Assembly (NCBI GenBank): GCA_017303855.1
Contig: JAFLBL010000016.1
Location: forward strand, 1 to 64,000
Length of the DNA: 64,000 nucleotides
Direction of reading: 5' to 3'
Source: Chitinophagales bacterium
GTDB taxonomy: Bacteria > Bacteroidota > Bacteroidia > Chitinophagales > Chitinophagaceae
Shown: piece after piece, positions 34,078-42,052 of the stretch
Position numbering within the stretch: position 1 is the stretch's first letter
Layout: each line of letters starts with the position of its first letter
Program-made: the position numbers and the translations under genes
Notes under the pieces: generated by a model
Seen by the model: the letters and a program-made list of their open reading frames with translations, nothing else
Databases searched by the model: none
Told to the model about the DNA's origin: nothing

Positions 34078-36186
34078 TTAACTCACGGAAGACCCCGCGT
34101 CAATCATACTGCCGGGTTGTACAAAATGCAGTTTGCCGGCCTTATCCTCCGCCATCAGGATCATGCCATTACTTTCAATGCCTCTCATTTTCCGCGGCGC
34201 CAGGTTGGTTACCACGGTTACCTGTTTGCCCACAATTTCTTCCGGGGCAAAATGCAGGGCAATGCCGCTTACGATGGTCCGGGTTTCCGTACCGAGGTCG
34301 ATGGATAGTTTCAGCAGTTTATCCGCCTTCTCCACTTTCTCCGCGGTGAGAATGGTGCCGATCTTCAGGTCAATCTTTGCGAAATCGTCAAACTGTATTT
34401 CCGCTTTGGCCGGTACCTCCGGTTTTACTTCTTCTTTTTTCGGTTCTTCCATTTTCGTTAATCCGCTTTTTAATTTTTCAATCTGTGCCGCGATTTCCGT
34501 ATCCTCAATTTTCCGGAACAACAGTTGCGGTTCGCGCAATACATAGCCCACACTCAGCAAATTCATTTTACCCGCGTTTTCCCAGTCCAGCATCTTCTCC
34601 ACCACTTTCATCATGTGCAGCATCTTCCGTGCGGTGTTCGGCAGGAAAGGGTTGATCAGGATGGCGAGATTAGCCGTCAGCTGCAGACAAAGATGCAGGC
34701 TGTTATCAATACTCTTCTGCGCATCGGGATTGGTGGCCAGTTGTTTGGCCACAATCCAGGGTTCTTTTTTCTGCATATACTGATTGCCTTTGCGGGAAAG
34801 GTCAATCACTTCAAACAGGGCTTCCCGGAATTTATATTCTTCCAGCAGGCCTTCTATTTTTTTCCGGGCCAGGCGGATATCTTCCACCAGGCCGCGATCG
34901 GTATCATCCAGCAGTTCCTCATGCAGGCGGGGTACTTTACCGCCGCAGAGTTTATGCATCAGCACCCAGGTACGGTTTACAAAATTGCCGAAGATGGACA
35001 CCAGTTCACTGTTCACGGCATCCTGGAATCCTTTCCACATGAATTCACTGTCCTTGGTTTCCGGCGCGATCTGTGTCAGGTAATACCGCAACATGTCCAC
35101 GCACTGGGTGCCGCCGTTTTCCTGTTTTACAAAATCGTTGATATAATCCCGCATATCGAGTTTCCAGTTGCGGCTGGTACTCATCTTATCGCCTTCCAGG
35201 TTCAGGAATTCATTGGCGGGAACATTCTCCGGTAAAATATTGCCATGCAGTTTCAGCATCAGCGGGAAGATGATGCAATGGAAAACGATATTGTCTTTCC
35301 CGATAAAATGCACCAGTTTGGTATCCTTATCATACCAGTAAGGTTCCCATTCTTTCTTATTGTCAAGTGCCCATTGTTTGGTAGCGCTCACATAACCGAT
35401 CGGCGCGTCAAACCATACATAGAGCATTTTTCCATCGGCACCGGCTACGGGTACTTTAATACCCCAGTCAAGGTCGCGTGTTACCGCTCTTGATTGCAGA
35501 CCGCCATCGATCCAGCTCTTGCACTGACCGATTACAGTCGGGCGCCAGTCGTCTTTATGTTGTTCCAGTATCCATTCCCGTAAAAACTGTTCATGTTTTC
35601 CCAATGGCAGGTACCAGTGCGATGTTTTTTTCTTTACCGGTGTTTTACCGCTCAGGGTACTCACCGGGTTGATCAGTTCATCGGGACTTAATGTACGTCC
35701 GCAGGTTTCGCACTGATCGCCAAAGGCACGGTCGCTGCCGCAGTTGGGACAAGTGCCTTTGATATAACGGTCGGCCAGGAAACTATTGGCCTCCTCGTCA
35801 AAATACTGCTCGGTTTCTTTGATTTCCAGTTCGCCCCGGTCATTCAGGTAGGTAAAAAATTCCTGTGCCGTTTCATGATGAATCGGTTCGCTGGTGCGGT
35901 GATAAATATCAAAGCTCATGCTCAGGTCTTCAAAATCCTGTTTCATGGCCGCATGGTATTTATCAATGATCGCGCGGGGCGTGGTGCCTTCCTTTGTGGC
36001 CTGAATCGGGATGGCCGTGCCATGTTCATCGCTGCCGCATACAAACACCACATCTCTTTTCTGTGCCCGCAGGTAGCGCGCATAAATATCAGCCGGAATA
36101 TAGGCGCCCGCCAGGTGCCCCACGTGTTTCAGTCCGTTGGCATAGGGGAGGGCGGAAGTAATCAGGTATCGTTTAGGTAAACTCAT
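34078..36186 (-). CDS. metG: Methionyl-tRNA synthetase with C-terminal tRNA-binding domain
   Basis: 702 residues from ATG 36186 (MSLPKRYLITSALPYANG); an in-frame ATG at 36270 adds 28 unlikely residues. Class I motifs: HVGH (the HIGH box) at about residue 21, and KMSTS (KMSKS box, in GDKMSTSRNWKLD). The zinc knuckle CPNCGSDRAFGDQCETCG marks the MetG1 type. The last ~110 residues are an EMAP-II/Trbp111-like OB fold (DLKIGTILTAEKVEKADKL; NLAPRKMRGIESNGMIL) that binds tRNA and supports dimerisation. It charges tRNA-Met in the cytoplasm. A strong terminator follows. Confidence 0.97.
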   Translation of the reverse strand: MSLPKRYLITSALPYANGLKHVGHLAGAYIPADIYARYLRAQKRDVVFVCGSDEHGTAIPIQATKEGTTPRAIIDKYHAAMKQDFEDLSMSFDIYHRTSEPIHHETAQEFFTYLNDRGELEIKETEQYFDEEANSFLADRYIKGTCPNCGSDRAFGDQCETCGRTLSPDELINPVSTLSGKTPVKKKTSHWYLPLGKHEQFLREWILEQHKDDWRPTVIGQCKSWIDGGLQSRAVTRDLDWGIKVPVAGADGKMLYVWFDAPIGYVSATKQWALDNKKEWEPYWYDKDTKLVHFIGKDNIVFHCIIFPLMLKLHGNILPENVPANEFLNLEGDKMSTSRNWKLDMRDYINDFVKQENGGTQCVDMLRYYLTQIAPETKDSEFMWKGFQDAVNSELVSIFGNFVNRTWVLMHKLCGGKVPRLHEELLDDTDRGLVEDIRLARKKIEGLLEEYKFREALFEVIDLSRKGNQYMQKKEPWIVAKQLATNPDAQKSIDNSLHLCLQLTANLAILINPFLPNTARKMLHMMKVVEKMLDWENAGKMNLLSVGYVLREPQLLFRKIEDTEIAAQIEKLKSGLTKMEEPKKEEVKPEVPAKAEIQFDDFAKIDLKIGTILTAEKVEKADKLLKLSIDLGTETRTIVSGIALHFAPEEIVGKQVTVVTNLAPRKMRGIESNGMILMAEDKAGKLHFVQPGSMIDAGSSVS

Positions 36187-36281
36187 GCAAAAACATTCTT
36201 TGATCGGCTGCAAAATTACCGGAATAGCCACCATTGCCCAAAACCTTGATTGTGCTAACTTAGAGCGCAAACCCCGGAATC

Positions 36282-37375
36282 ATGCGAAAATTCAACCTTT
36301 TGTGCCTGCTGCTGGCCACATATAGTGGCGCCCTGGCCAATGACGGCTCTTTTTATGCCGCCGGCAATACCCTGATTCCCCTGAAGGAAACCATTATACA
36401 GATGAAAAAGGAGATCCTGAGCCTGGACCGGAAAGGGGACTGGATGCAGGTGGATATCTACTTTGAATTTTTCAACCCGGGCCTGAAAAGGAACTCACCG
36501 TAGGGTTTGTAACCCCGCCCGCTTTCGGGGATATAACGGAAGCGGAGGAAACGCATCCGCAGGTAAAGAATTTTATGGTCATGACCGGTGACCGGATCCT
36601 GCCGTATAAAATAGCCAGGATGGAAGAGTCCGGGTTTAAAGTGAGCAGCAAACTGGCGGAGGGCTTCGATTTTGTCTATTATTTCACGATCCGTTTCGCC
36701 AAAGGAATTACGGTTATCCGGCACAGTTACCTGTACCGGGGAGGCGCTTCAGTGGAAGCATCCCATGATTTTCTGTACCGGCTTACCACCGGCGCCACCT
36801 GGGCCGGGGGCAGCATCGGGGATTTTGAGCTCAACATCAATATGGGCGACGACTGTTATTTTGCCGTTCCTTCCGCCTTTGGCAGTACCGCTGCCGCCTG
36901 GACCCTTGTAGGTGTGGGCCGTATCGGGGCGGCGACAGTCTTTAATCCGTACGGGGATGAAGAGGGGGGCCGGACCCTCCGGATGGTCTACCTGCGTAAG
37001 GGGAAGCTGCAGTTAAGGCAGCTGAACTTCAAACCGCAAAAGGACCTGGGACTAACCGTATTTCAGTTTCACAATGAAGTAAACCTCTGGACGGATAAAA
37101 AGACACCGCATGTATTTGAAAACAGTATGGACTTGCTGATGGGCGATTCCACCGATGTATTGCTCCGTCGCATGACCGACCTGGAATTAAGGCTTTACCG
37201 CAACCTGCATTTTGCCCGTATGGGCTATGATTTCAAGGACGAAGCCCTGAAAAAAGTATTTATGCAATTCACCTGGTACATTCCCGACCCGGCCATAAAA
37301 GCCGAAAATGCACCGGACTATTATTTATCAAAAGAATTGCTGAAACTGATAACGGAAGAAGAAAGCCGGCGGAAG
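36282..37375 (+). pseudogene. Frameshifted YARHG-domain exported protein with a 3' end replaced by repeat DNA
   Basis: An exported protein starts at 36282 (MRKFNLLCLLLATYSGALA signal peptide). The frame breaks near 36477-36483 (AACCCGGGCCTGAA): frame one stops at 36503, while frame two continues as PEKELTVGFVTPPAFGD. Restoring one base gives the natural reading FFNPGPEKELTVGF. Frame two contains a YARHG domain near its end (NLHFARMGYDFKDEALKKVF, then WYIPDP). After ITEEESRR the frame runs into repeat A at 37376 and reads through to 37783, so the original C-terminus or stop seems to have been lost. YARHG domains are extracellular and of unknown role. A sequencing error at the shift cannot be excluded. 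Confidence 0.75.
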
Positions 37376-37640
37376 GCGGGGCGGAACGCCCCCGCAGAGA
37401 AGGTAATCAGTCATTCCGCATGTCGCCACGGGCGACAACATACCCGGCAGGAGTGCAAATCAAGTAAGAAGTACGAGGTACGAAGTACGGCGCTCCGGAT
37501 GAAACGTCGTTACTGGCACCTGGCACCTCCCTTCGAAGTGCGGTGCTCTTCACGAAACGTCTCTGCTGACATCTCACATCCCACAACTCACAACTCATAT
37601 CTCACATCCCACAACTCACAACTCATATCTCACATCCACA
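37376..37640 (+). repeat. Repeat A copy 1 with heptad arrays
   Basis: The core holds two hairpins: GCGGGGCG-GAA-CGCCCCCGC at its start, and TGTCGCC-ACG-GGCGACA at 37421-37437. It is followed by AAGTACG-type heptads, the constant piece GCGCTCCGGATGAAACGTC, CTGGCAC heptads and a long run of ACATCTC/ACAACTC heptads. The left part present in copies 2-4 is missing, and the copy joins directly onto YARHG coding sequence. Confidence 0.85.
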
Positions 37641-37750
37641 TTTCGTTCCCACCTGGGTCACGCAGCAGAATGTTGAAAAAAGAACCGGTTCACGGTATCT
37701 GGTCAATAGCAGTCACCCGCCGCGGACCCCGGAGACCGGCGAAGTGTGAC
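37641..37750 (+). repeat. Repeat B copy 1 (structured ~110-bp element)
   Basis: Outer stem CCTGGGTC (37652-37659) with GACCCCGG (37725-37732); inner stem ACCGG (37684-37688) with CTGGT (37699-37703). It lies 65 bp upstream of the lipoprotein gene at 37815. Confidence 0.75.
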
Positions 37751-37814
37751 ATTAGCTCATTAATAGTTCTCAGGTATACATAAGTTTAATCATCAAATTT
37801 TATATTTTTTCAAA

Positions 37815-38294
37815 ATGAAAAAGGTACTTACACTAACATTGTTTGTTTCAGTCATCCTCCTGACCGGCTGTTTTTTGCCCTCTGTTAAAACTTTTAATTC
37901 TAACTCGAATGGCTGGAGGCCTGCCGAGTTTGTGCCGTCACAGGGCATTTTATTGATTGAGCGGGTAGAGTGGCCCAGGAAACAACAGCGAAAGATTGAA
38001 GCGTTTATGAAGAAAAAGTACGGGTACAAGTATGAGTTTGTGGATGCCAAAGAGCTGGCGGATAGTACGGGCCGGTATGCGGATAAAAATGTGTACCGTT
38101 TCGCCATTGCATACTCTTATGATCTGCATCGGATGAGCGGTATGGAACCCGGCAGAGCATCTTCCTCGATAAGCATGTTTGATTTTCATTTTGTAGACAG
38201 GTTGAAAAACAAATCGCATGCACCTACGGGCATTGGTTCCAGCTGGGCTTCTGTTACTTTCAAAAAAATGATGGAAGCGGTATTGAAGAAATAA
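37815..38294 (+). CDS. Hypothetical lipoprotein
   Basis: 159 residues. A lipoprotein signal peptide with lipobox LLTGC (MKKVLTLTLFVSVILLTGC) suggests membrane attachment after cleavage before Cys19. The rest is basic and soluble (KQQRKIEAFMKKKYGYKYEFVD, quoted in part: RKIEAFMKKKYGYKYEF). I do not recognise a family. The gene sits between copies 1 and 2 of repeat B and may be accessory cargo. Confidence 0.72.
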   Translation: MKKVLTLTLFVSVILLTGCFLPSVKTFNSNSNGWRPAEFVPSQGILLIERVEWPRKQQRKIEAFMKKKYGYKYEFVDAKELADSTGRYADKNVYRFAIAYSYDLHRMSGMEPGRASSSISMFDFHFVDRLKNKSHAPTGIGSSWASVTFKKMMEAVLKK

Positions 38295-38307
38295 GCAGTT
38301 GGAGTTA

Positions 38308-38412
38308 TGGTTCCCTCCGGGGTCACGCAGAAGGATGTTGAAAAAAGCATTGGTTCACGGCATCTGTGCAATAGTATTCTCACGCAGCGGACCCCGGGGA
38401 CCGGCGAAGCTA
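38308..38412 (+). repeat. Repeat B copy 2
   Basis: Outer stem CCGGGGTC (38317-38324) with GACCCCGG (38390-38397); inner stem ATTG (38349-38352) with CAAT (38369-38372). It starts 13 bp after the lipoprotein stop and ends about 68 bp before the start of the next gene. No repeat A copy precedes it. Confidence 0.75.
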
Positions 38413-38479
38413 GCGACCCGATTGGTCCTAAATATGGGGAGTATAATATAAAATGATAACTAGTAATGAACAAGCAATC

Positions 38480-39085
38480 ATGATAAGGGGTTTATTTTTA
38501 ATCGTATCGATAATGCAATTTTCAGTCTTGGTGTTTTCTCAACAGAAAACCGAGGAATGGAAAATGTATAATGTTCAGAATGGGGATACTTCTTTGTACT
38601 GCAAAATTGTCAAAGAGGGAAAGTATTATTCTTTTAATTTTGAGCAGAGTTACTTTTTAAATATCAAAATAGATTCAGCCGTTAATCGTCAGGATACAAT
38701 CAAGGAAGTCTCCTCATACTCATACGGCCCCTATGCATTTTATAAAGACGTAAATGGTATTACGTACACGGTAAAGGGCATGAATCCAGTTAAAAGATTA
38801 TTGTATTCTTTTTCGGATATTAAAAAGCCAACTGCCCTGTTATTCTCAGATGCATATACTGCGAGTTCAGAATATACTTGGTTGATTAATAAGGAAGTGG
38901 TTTTATATCAATATGGGAAATTGATCAAATGTTATCTGTTTAAATCCGAAGCAATTCAATCGCCTGATTCTTATTATAGTTTGTATTATGTTGATAAAAA
39001 GCAATTTTTGCCTTTTAAAATTGAAACATATCGTTTAGATAACAATCAAGCCAAATTAATAAATCAATTAATTATTGCACGGTAA
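38480..39085 (+). CDS. Hypothetical exported protein, AT-rich
   Basis: 201 residues from ATG 38480, which starts the signal peptide (MIRGLFLIVSIMQFSVLVFS); an in-frame ATG at 38453 would add nine residues. The mature part is rich in Tyr, Ser and Lys with many beta-strand patterns. No family recognised. Its base composition is clearly more A/T-rich than the housekeeping genes, which suggests horizontal acquisition. It lies between repeat B copy 2 and repeat A copy 2. Confidence 0.7.
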   Translation: MIRGLFLIVSIMQFSVLVFSQQKTEEWKMYNVQNGDTSLYCKIVKEGKYYSFNFEQSYFLNIKIDSAVNRQDTIKEVSSYSYGPYAFYKDVNGITYTVKGMNPVKRLLYSFSDIKKPTALLFSDAYTASSEYTWLINKEVVLYQYGKLIKCYLFKSEAIQSPDSYYSLYYVDKKQFLPFKIETYRLDNNQAKLINQLIIAR

Positions 39086-39180
39086 GTGTAGCTTAGCAAA
39101 AAGTATATCTTGTATTGAAAAAGGGTTCAATTATAATACTTCTCATGATTAAGACTAACTGCGTATTTTTTTTATTAATA
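39086..39180. other. Short AT-rich spacer, no gene seen
   Basis: Together with the repeats at 39181-39710 and the AT-rich 39711-39787 this makes a 700-bp stretch without a gene. This part has no stem, promoter or reading frame that I can support. Confidence 0.5.
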
Positions 39181-39600
39181 CTTCTTCCATTTCCTGATAA
39201 TATCCGGAATAAGTGAGTCCTTGCCAATAGCGGGGCGGAACGCCCCGCAGAGCAAATAATCAGTCATTCCGCATGTCGCCACAGGCGACAACATACCCGG
39301 CAGGAGTGCAACTCAAGTACGAGGTACGAGGTACGAAGTACGGCGCTCCGGATGAAACGTCGGTACTGGCACCTGGCACCCGGCACCTGGCACCTGACTA
39401 CAAAGTACGGCGCTCCGGATGAAACGTCGTTACTGGCACCTGGCACCCGGCACCTCGCACCTCCCTTCGAAGTACGGTGCTCTTCACGAAACGTCTCTAC
39501 TGGCACCCGGCACCCGGCACCTCACTACTAAGTCCGGTGCCCCTCATAAATCGTCTCTACTCACATCTCACATCTCACAACTCACAACTCACATCCACAT
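39181..39600 (+). repeat. Repeat A copy 2 with extended heptad arrays
   Basis: It begins with the full left part (CCATTTCCTGATAATATCCG), then GCGGGGCG-GAA-CGCCCCGC and TGTCGCC-ACA-GGCGACA hairpins. Heptads follow: AGGTACG/AAGTACG, CTGGCAC/CCGGCAC (two blocks) and ACATCTC/ACAACTC. The junction into repeat B copy 3 (CACATCCACATTTCGTTCCC) is the same as in copy 1, so A and B form one composite unit here. Confidence 0.85.
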
Positions 39601-39710
39601 TTCGTTCCCTCCGTGATCTCGCAGAAGAAAGTTGAATAAAGCATTGAATTTCAGAAACTTTTCAATAGTTGTCTCCCGTTACAGCCCCCGGATAACGGCA
39701 AGTTGACCCT
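39601..39710 (+). repeat. Repeat B copy 3
   Basis: Outer stem CCGT (39611-39614) with ACGG (39695-39698) plus ATC (39616-39618) with GAT (39691-39693); inner stem ATTGAA (39643-39648) with TTCAAT (39661-39666). The sequence differs from copies 1 and 2 but both stems are kept. It lies about 75 bp upstream of the ATPase gene. Confidence 0.7.
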
Positions 39711-39775
39711 AATTATATTACGTTTTATGTTTAAATTTACCATATTTATAATGCATTTATTTAAAAATATTACCC

Positions 39776-39783
39776 TAATTTTG
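39776..39783 (+). promoter_or_regulatory. -7 box adjoining the ATPase start codon
   Basis: TAATTTTG matches TAnnTTTG and ends 4 bp before the ATG at 39788, so transcription from it would give an almost leaderless mRNA. No clear TTG at the right distance upstream. Confidence 0.3.
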
Positions 39784-39787
39784 ATAC

Positions 39788-41167
39788 ATGTTCAACAGGG
39801 ATATCTTAGGGGAACTTCAAAAATGGCATCAGCGGGAAGCCCGAAAACCTTTAGTTATCCGGGGAGCCAGGCAGGTTGGAAAAACAACGGTGGTGCGTCA
39901 GTTTGCTGCTGAATTTGAACAATCTCTTTATCTCAATTTGGAGCTTCCTGAAGACAGAAAACCTTTTGAAGCGTTCAGCAACTTTGATACGCTCCTGCAA
40001 TCTTTATTTTTTCTGAAAAACCTTTCTCTTGCAAAAAGAAAAGAGACCCTGATTTTTATAGATGAAATTCAGGAAGTTCCTGCCGCCTTACAGCAGCTTC
40101 GTTATTTCTATGAAGAGGTACCGGACATCCCGGTTATTGCAGCGGGGTCAATGCTGGAAAGTCTGTTCAATACTGAGATTAGTTTTCCGGTTGGAAGGGT
40201 AGAATACCTGGTGATACACCCGGTTTCTTTTCCTGAATTTTTAGGGGCCATCGGCGAAACAGCTGCACTGGAACAATTAAAAAATATTCCACTTGCCGGA
40301 TTTGCACAGGATAAATTGATGCAGTTCTTCCGTACGTATTGCCTGATTGGAGGGATGCCTGAAATTATTGAAAAGTATGCGAAGGACAGGGACCTGACTG
40401 CTTTGAACACTACCTATGATTCACTCCTTGTTTCTTATATGGACGATGTAGAGAAATATGCTGCAAGCAACGCACAGGCAAATTATATCCGCCATGCAAT
40501 CCGTTCCTGTTTTGCAGAAGCAGGAAAAAGGATAAAGTTTCAGGGGTTTGGAAACTCCACGTATAAGTCAAGGGAAATGGGGGAAGCGTTGCGAACATTG
40601 GAAAAGGCCCTGCTTGTTCACCTGGTCTATCCGCAAACCAGTCCCGTACTTCCGCTTCAGCCTGATTATGACAGATCACCACGGCTTCACTATTTAGATA
40701 CGGGCATGCTGAATTACTTTGCCGGCATACAGAAAGAGATAATAGGAACTGAAGATCTAAATGCTGTATATGGCGGTACGATGATAGAACATATTGCCGG
40801 GCAGGAATTGCTGGCAAGACAATACAGTGCATTGCATGGACTTAATTTTTGGGTAAGAGAGAAAAACACCGCTGTAGCAGAGATAGATTATATATACCAG
40901 TATGAAGGGAAACTGATACCTGTTGAAGTTAAATCAGGAACTGATGGACGATTACGTTCTTTACATCTGTTCATGGACATGGCGCCCCATAATATAGCTA
41001 TCCGATTCTATGCAGGTGAACTGCGTATTTCTGTCCTCACAACACCAGGGCAAAAGATATTTTATTTATTGAACCTGCCTTATTTCCTGATTTCACAAAT
41101 TGAAGCGTACCTGCCGTGGTTTGAAGAAGAGATAAAGAAAATTATAGCGGGTAAAACTAAAAATTGA
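39788..41167 (+). CDS. AAA_14 family ATPase with DUF4143 domain
   Basis: 459 residues. Walker A GARQVGKTTVVRQF (about 26-39), Walker B LIFIDEIQEVP, and sensor IAAGSMLESL define the AAA_14 domain (about 1-150). The DUF4143 domain follows (about 210-380), with the typical HYLDTGMLNYF, EHIAGQELLARQY, and VREKNTAVAEIDYIYQYEGK, and the nuclease-like PVEVKSG. These proteins are common in accessory regions of Bacteroidota, with an unknown, perhaps DNA-related or defence-related, role. The flanks are repeat-rich and it may be mobile cargo. Confidence 0.92.
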   Translation: MFNRDILGELQKWHQREARKPLVIRGARQVGKTTVVRQFAAEFEQSLYLNLELPEDRKPFEAFSNFDTLLQSLFFLKNLSLAKRKETLIFIDEIQEVPAALQQLRYFYEEVPDIPVIAAGSMLESLFNTEISFPVGRVEYLVIHPVSFPEFLGAIGETAALEQLKNIPLAGFAQDKLMQFFRTYCLIGGMPEIIEKYAKDRDLTALNTTYDSLLVSYMDDVEKYAASNAQANYIRHAIRSCFAEAGKRIKFQGFGNSTYKSREMGEALRTLEKALLVHLVYPQTSPVLPLQPDYDRSPRLHYLDTGMLNYFAGIQKEIIGTEDLNAVYGGTMIEHIAGQELLARQYSALHGLNFWVREKNTAVAEIDYIYQYEGKLIPVEVKSGTDGRLRSLHLFMDMAPHNIAIRFYAGELRISVLTTPGQKIFYLLNLPYFLISQIEAYLPWFEEEIKKIIAGKTKN

Positions 41168-41353
41168 AGAACAGTAAAACCGGATTTACTGGGTTTAAAC
41201 CGGTAAATAATGATTAAATGTTTTGGAGATCAGTAGTTTGAAATTTCGTCTGCAAGTATACATGAAAACCAGAAAGTTTAAAAGTAAAGTTGGAGAACTT
41301 TTGACGCGCTCCGCATTTTATAATTAACTGGATAGTTAGTTCATTTAAGATTT
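41168..41353. other. AT-rich spacer after the ATPase gene, no gene seen
   Basis: This is the first part of an 885-bp stretch without a gene (41168-42052). I see no reading frame or terminator here; the rest of the stretch is repeat A copies 3 and 4. Confidence 0.5.
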
Positions 41354-41620
41354 CATCCATTCCCGGATAATATCCGGAATAAGGGAGCGGCTGCCAATAG
41401 CGGGGCGGAACGCCCCCGCAGAGCAAATGATCAGTCATTCCGCATGTCGCCACAGGCGACAACATACCCGGCAGGAGTGCAACTCAAGTACGAAGTACGG
41501 CGCTCCGGATGAAACGTCGTTACTGGCACCTGGCACCTGGCACCTCATTACGAAGTATGGCGATCTTCAGGATACGTCTCCACTGACATCTCACAACTCA
41601 CATCTGACAACTGAAAAAAT
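41354..41620 (+). repeat. Repeat A copy 3
   Basis: Full left part (CATCCATTCCCGGATAATAT), then GCGGGGCG-GAA-CGCCCCCGC, TGTCGCC-ACA-GGCGACA, AAGTACG heptads, GCGCTCCGGATGAAACGTC, CTGGCAC heptads and ACATCTC-type heptads. No repeat B follows; after 41620 a non-repeated stretch leads to copy 4. Confidence 0.85.
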
Positions 41621-41769
41621 CAGTAGCAGAAACCGGCCAGCCCATTGCGGCCAAAGTGATGGCCGTGTAAGTATACCTAAAAGCCAGCCAGTAATAAATT
41701 AGAGTTATAAGACTTGAGATTCTTTCATTAAATTTATTATCAACCGAGAAGTTGGTTATAAAAATATTT

Positions 41770-42003
41770 TTTCATCCATTTCCTGATAATATCCAGAGAA
41801 GTGAGCAGTTGCCAATAGCGGGGCGGAACGCCCCCGCAGAGCAAATAATCAGTCATTCCGCATGTCGCCACAGGCGACAACATACCCGGCAGGAGTGCAA
41901 CTCAAGTACGAAGTACGGCGCTCCGGATGAAACGTCTCTCCTGGCACCCGGCACCCGGCACCTCACTACTAAGTCCGGCGCCCCTCATAAATCGTCTCTA
42001 CTC
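41770..42003 (+). repeat. Repeat A copy 4
   Basis: Same order as copy 3 (CATCCATTTCCTGATAATAT, the two hairpins, AAGTACG, GCGCTCCGGATGAAACGTC, CCGGCAC heptads). It continues without a break into the ACATCTC array that ends at the esterase stop codon. Confidence 0.85.
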
Positions 42004-42052
42004 ACATCTCACATCTCACATCTCACATCCCACAACTCACATCTCGTCTCCC
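42004..42052 (+). repeat. Heptad array starting at the esterase stop codon
   Basis: Seven units in a strict 7-bp register: ACATCTC three times, ACATCCC, ACAACTC, ACATCTC, GTCTCCC. The next heptad, TCATCTC (42053-42059), contains the stop codon (TGA on the minus strand). Confidence 0.8.

Noticed and set aside
38480..39085. Toxin or immunity role for the AT-rich exported protein
   Set aside because: No motif, partner gene or homology supports it; left as hypothetical.
37641..39710. Integron attC sites
   Set aside because: No paired RYYYAAC and GTTRRRY core sites at the ends in the right orientation, and no integrase in the window; only the cassette-like order is similar.
37376..42052. Possible CRISPR array
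   Set aside because: Repeats are 7 bp and directly tandem, or long composite copies hundreds of bases apart; there are no regular spacers of 25-50 bp and no cas genes.
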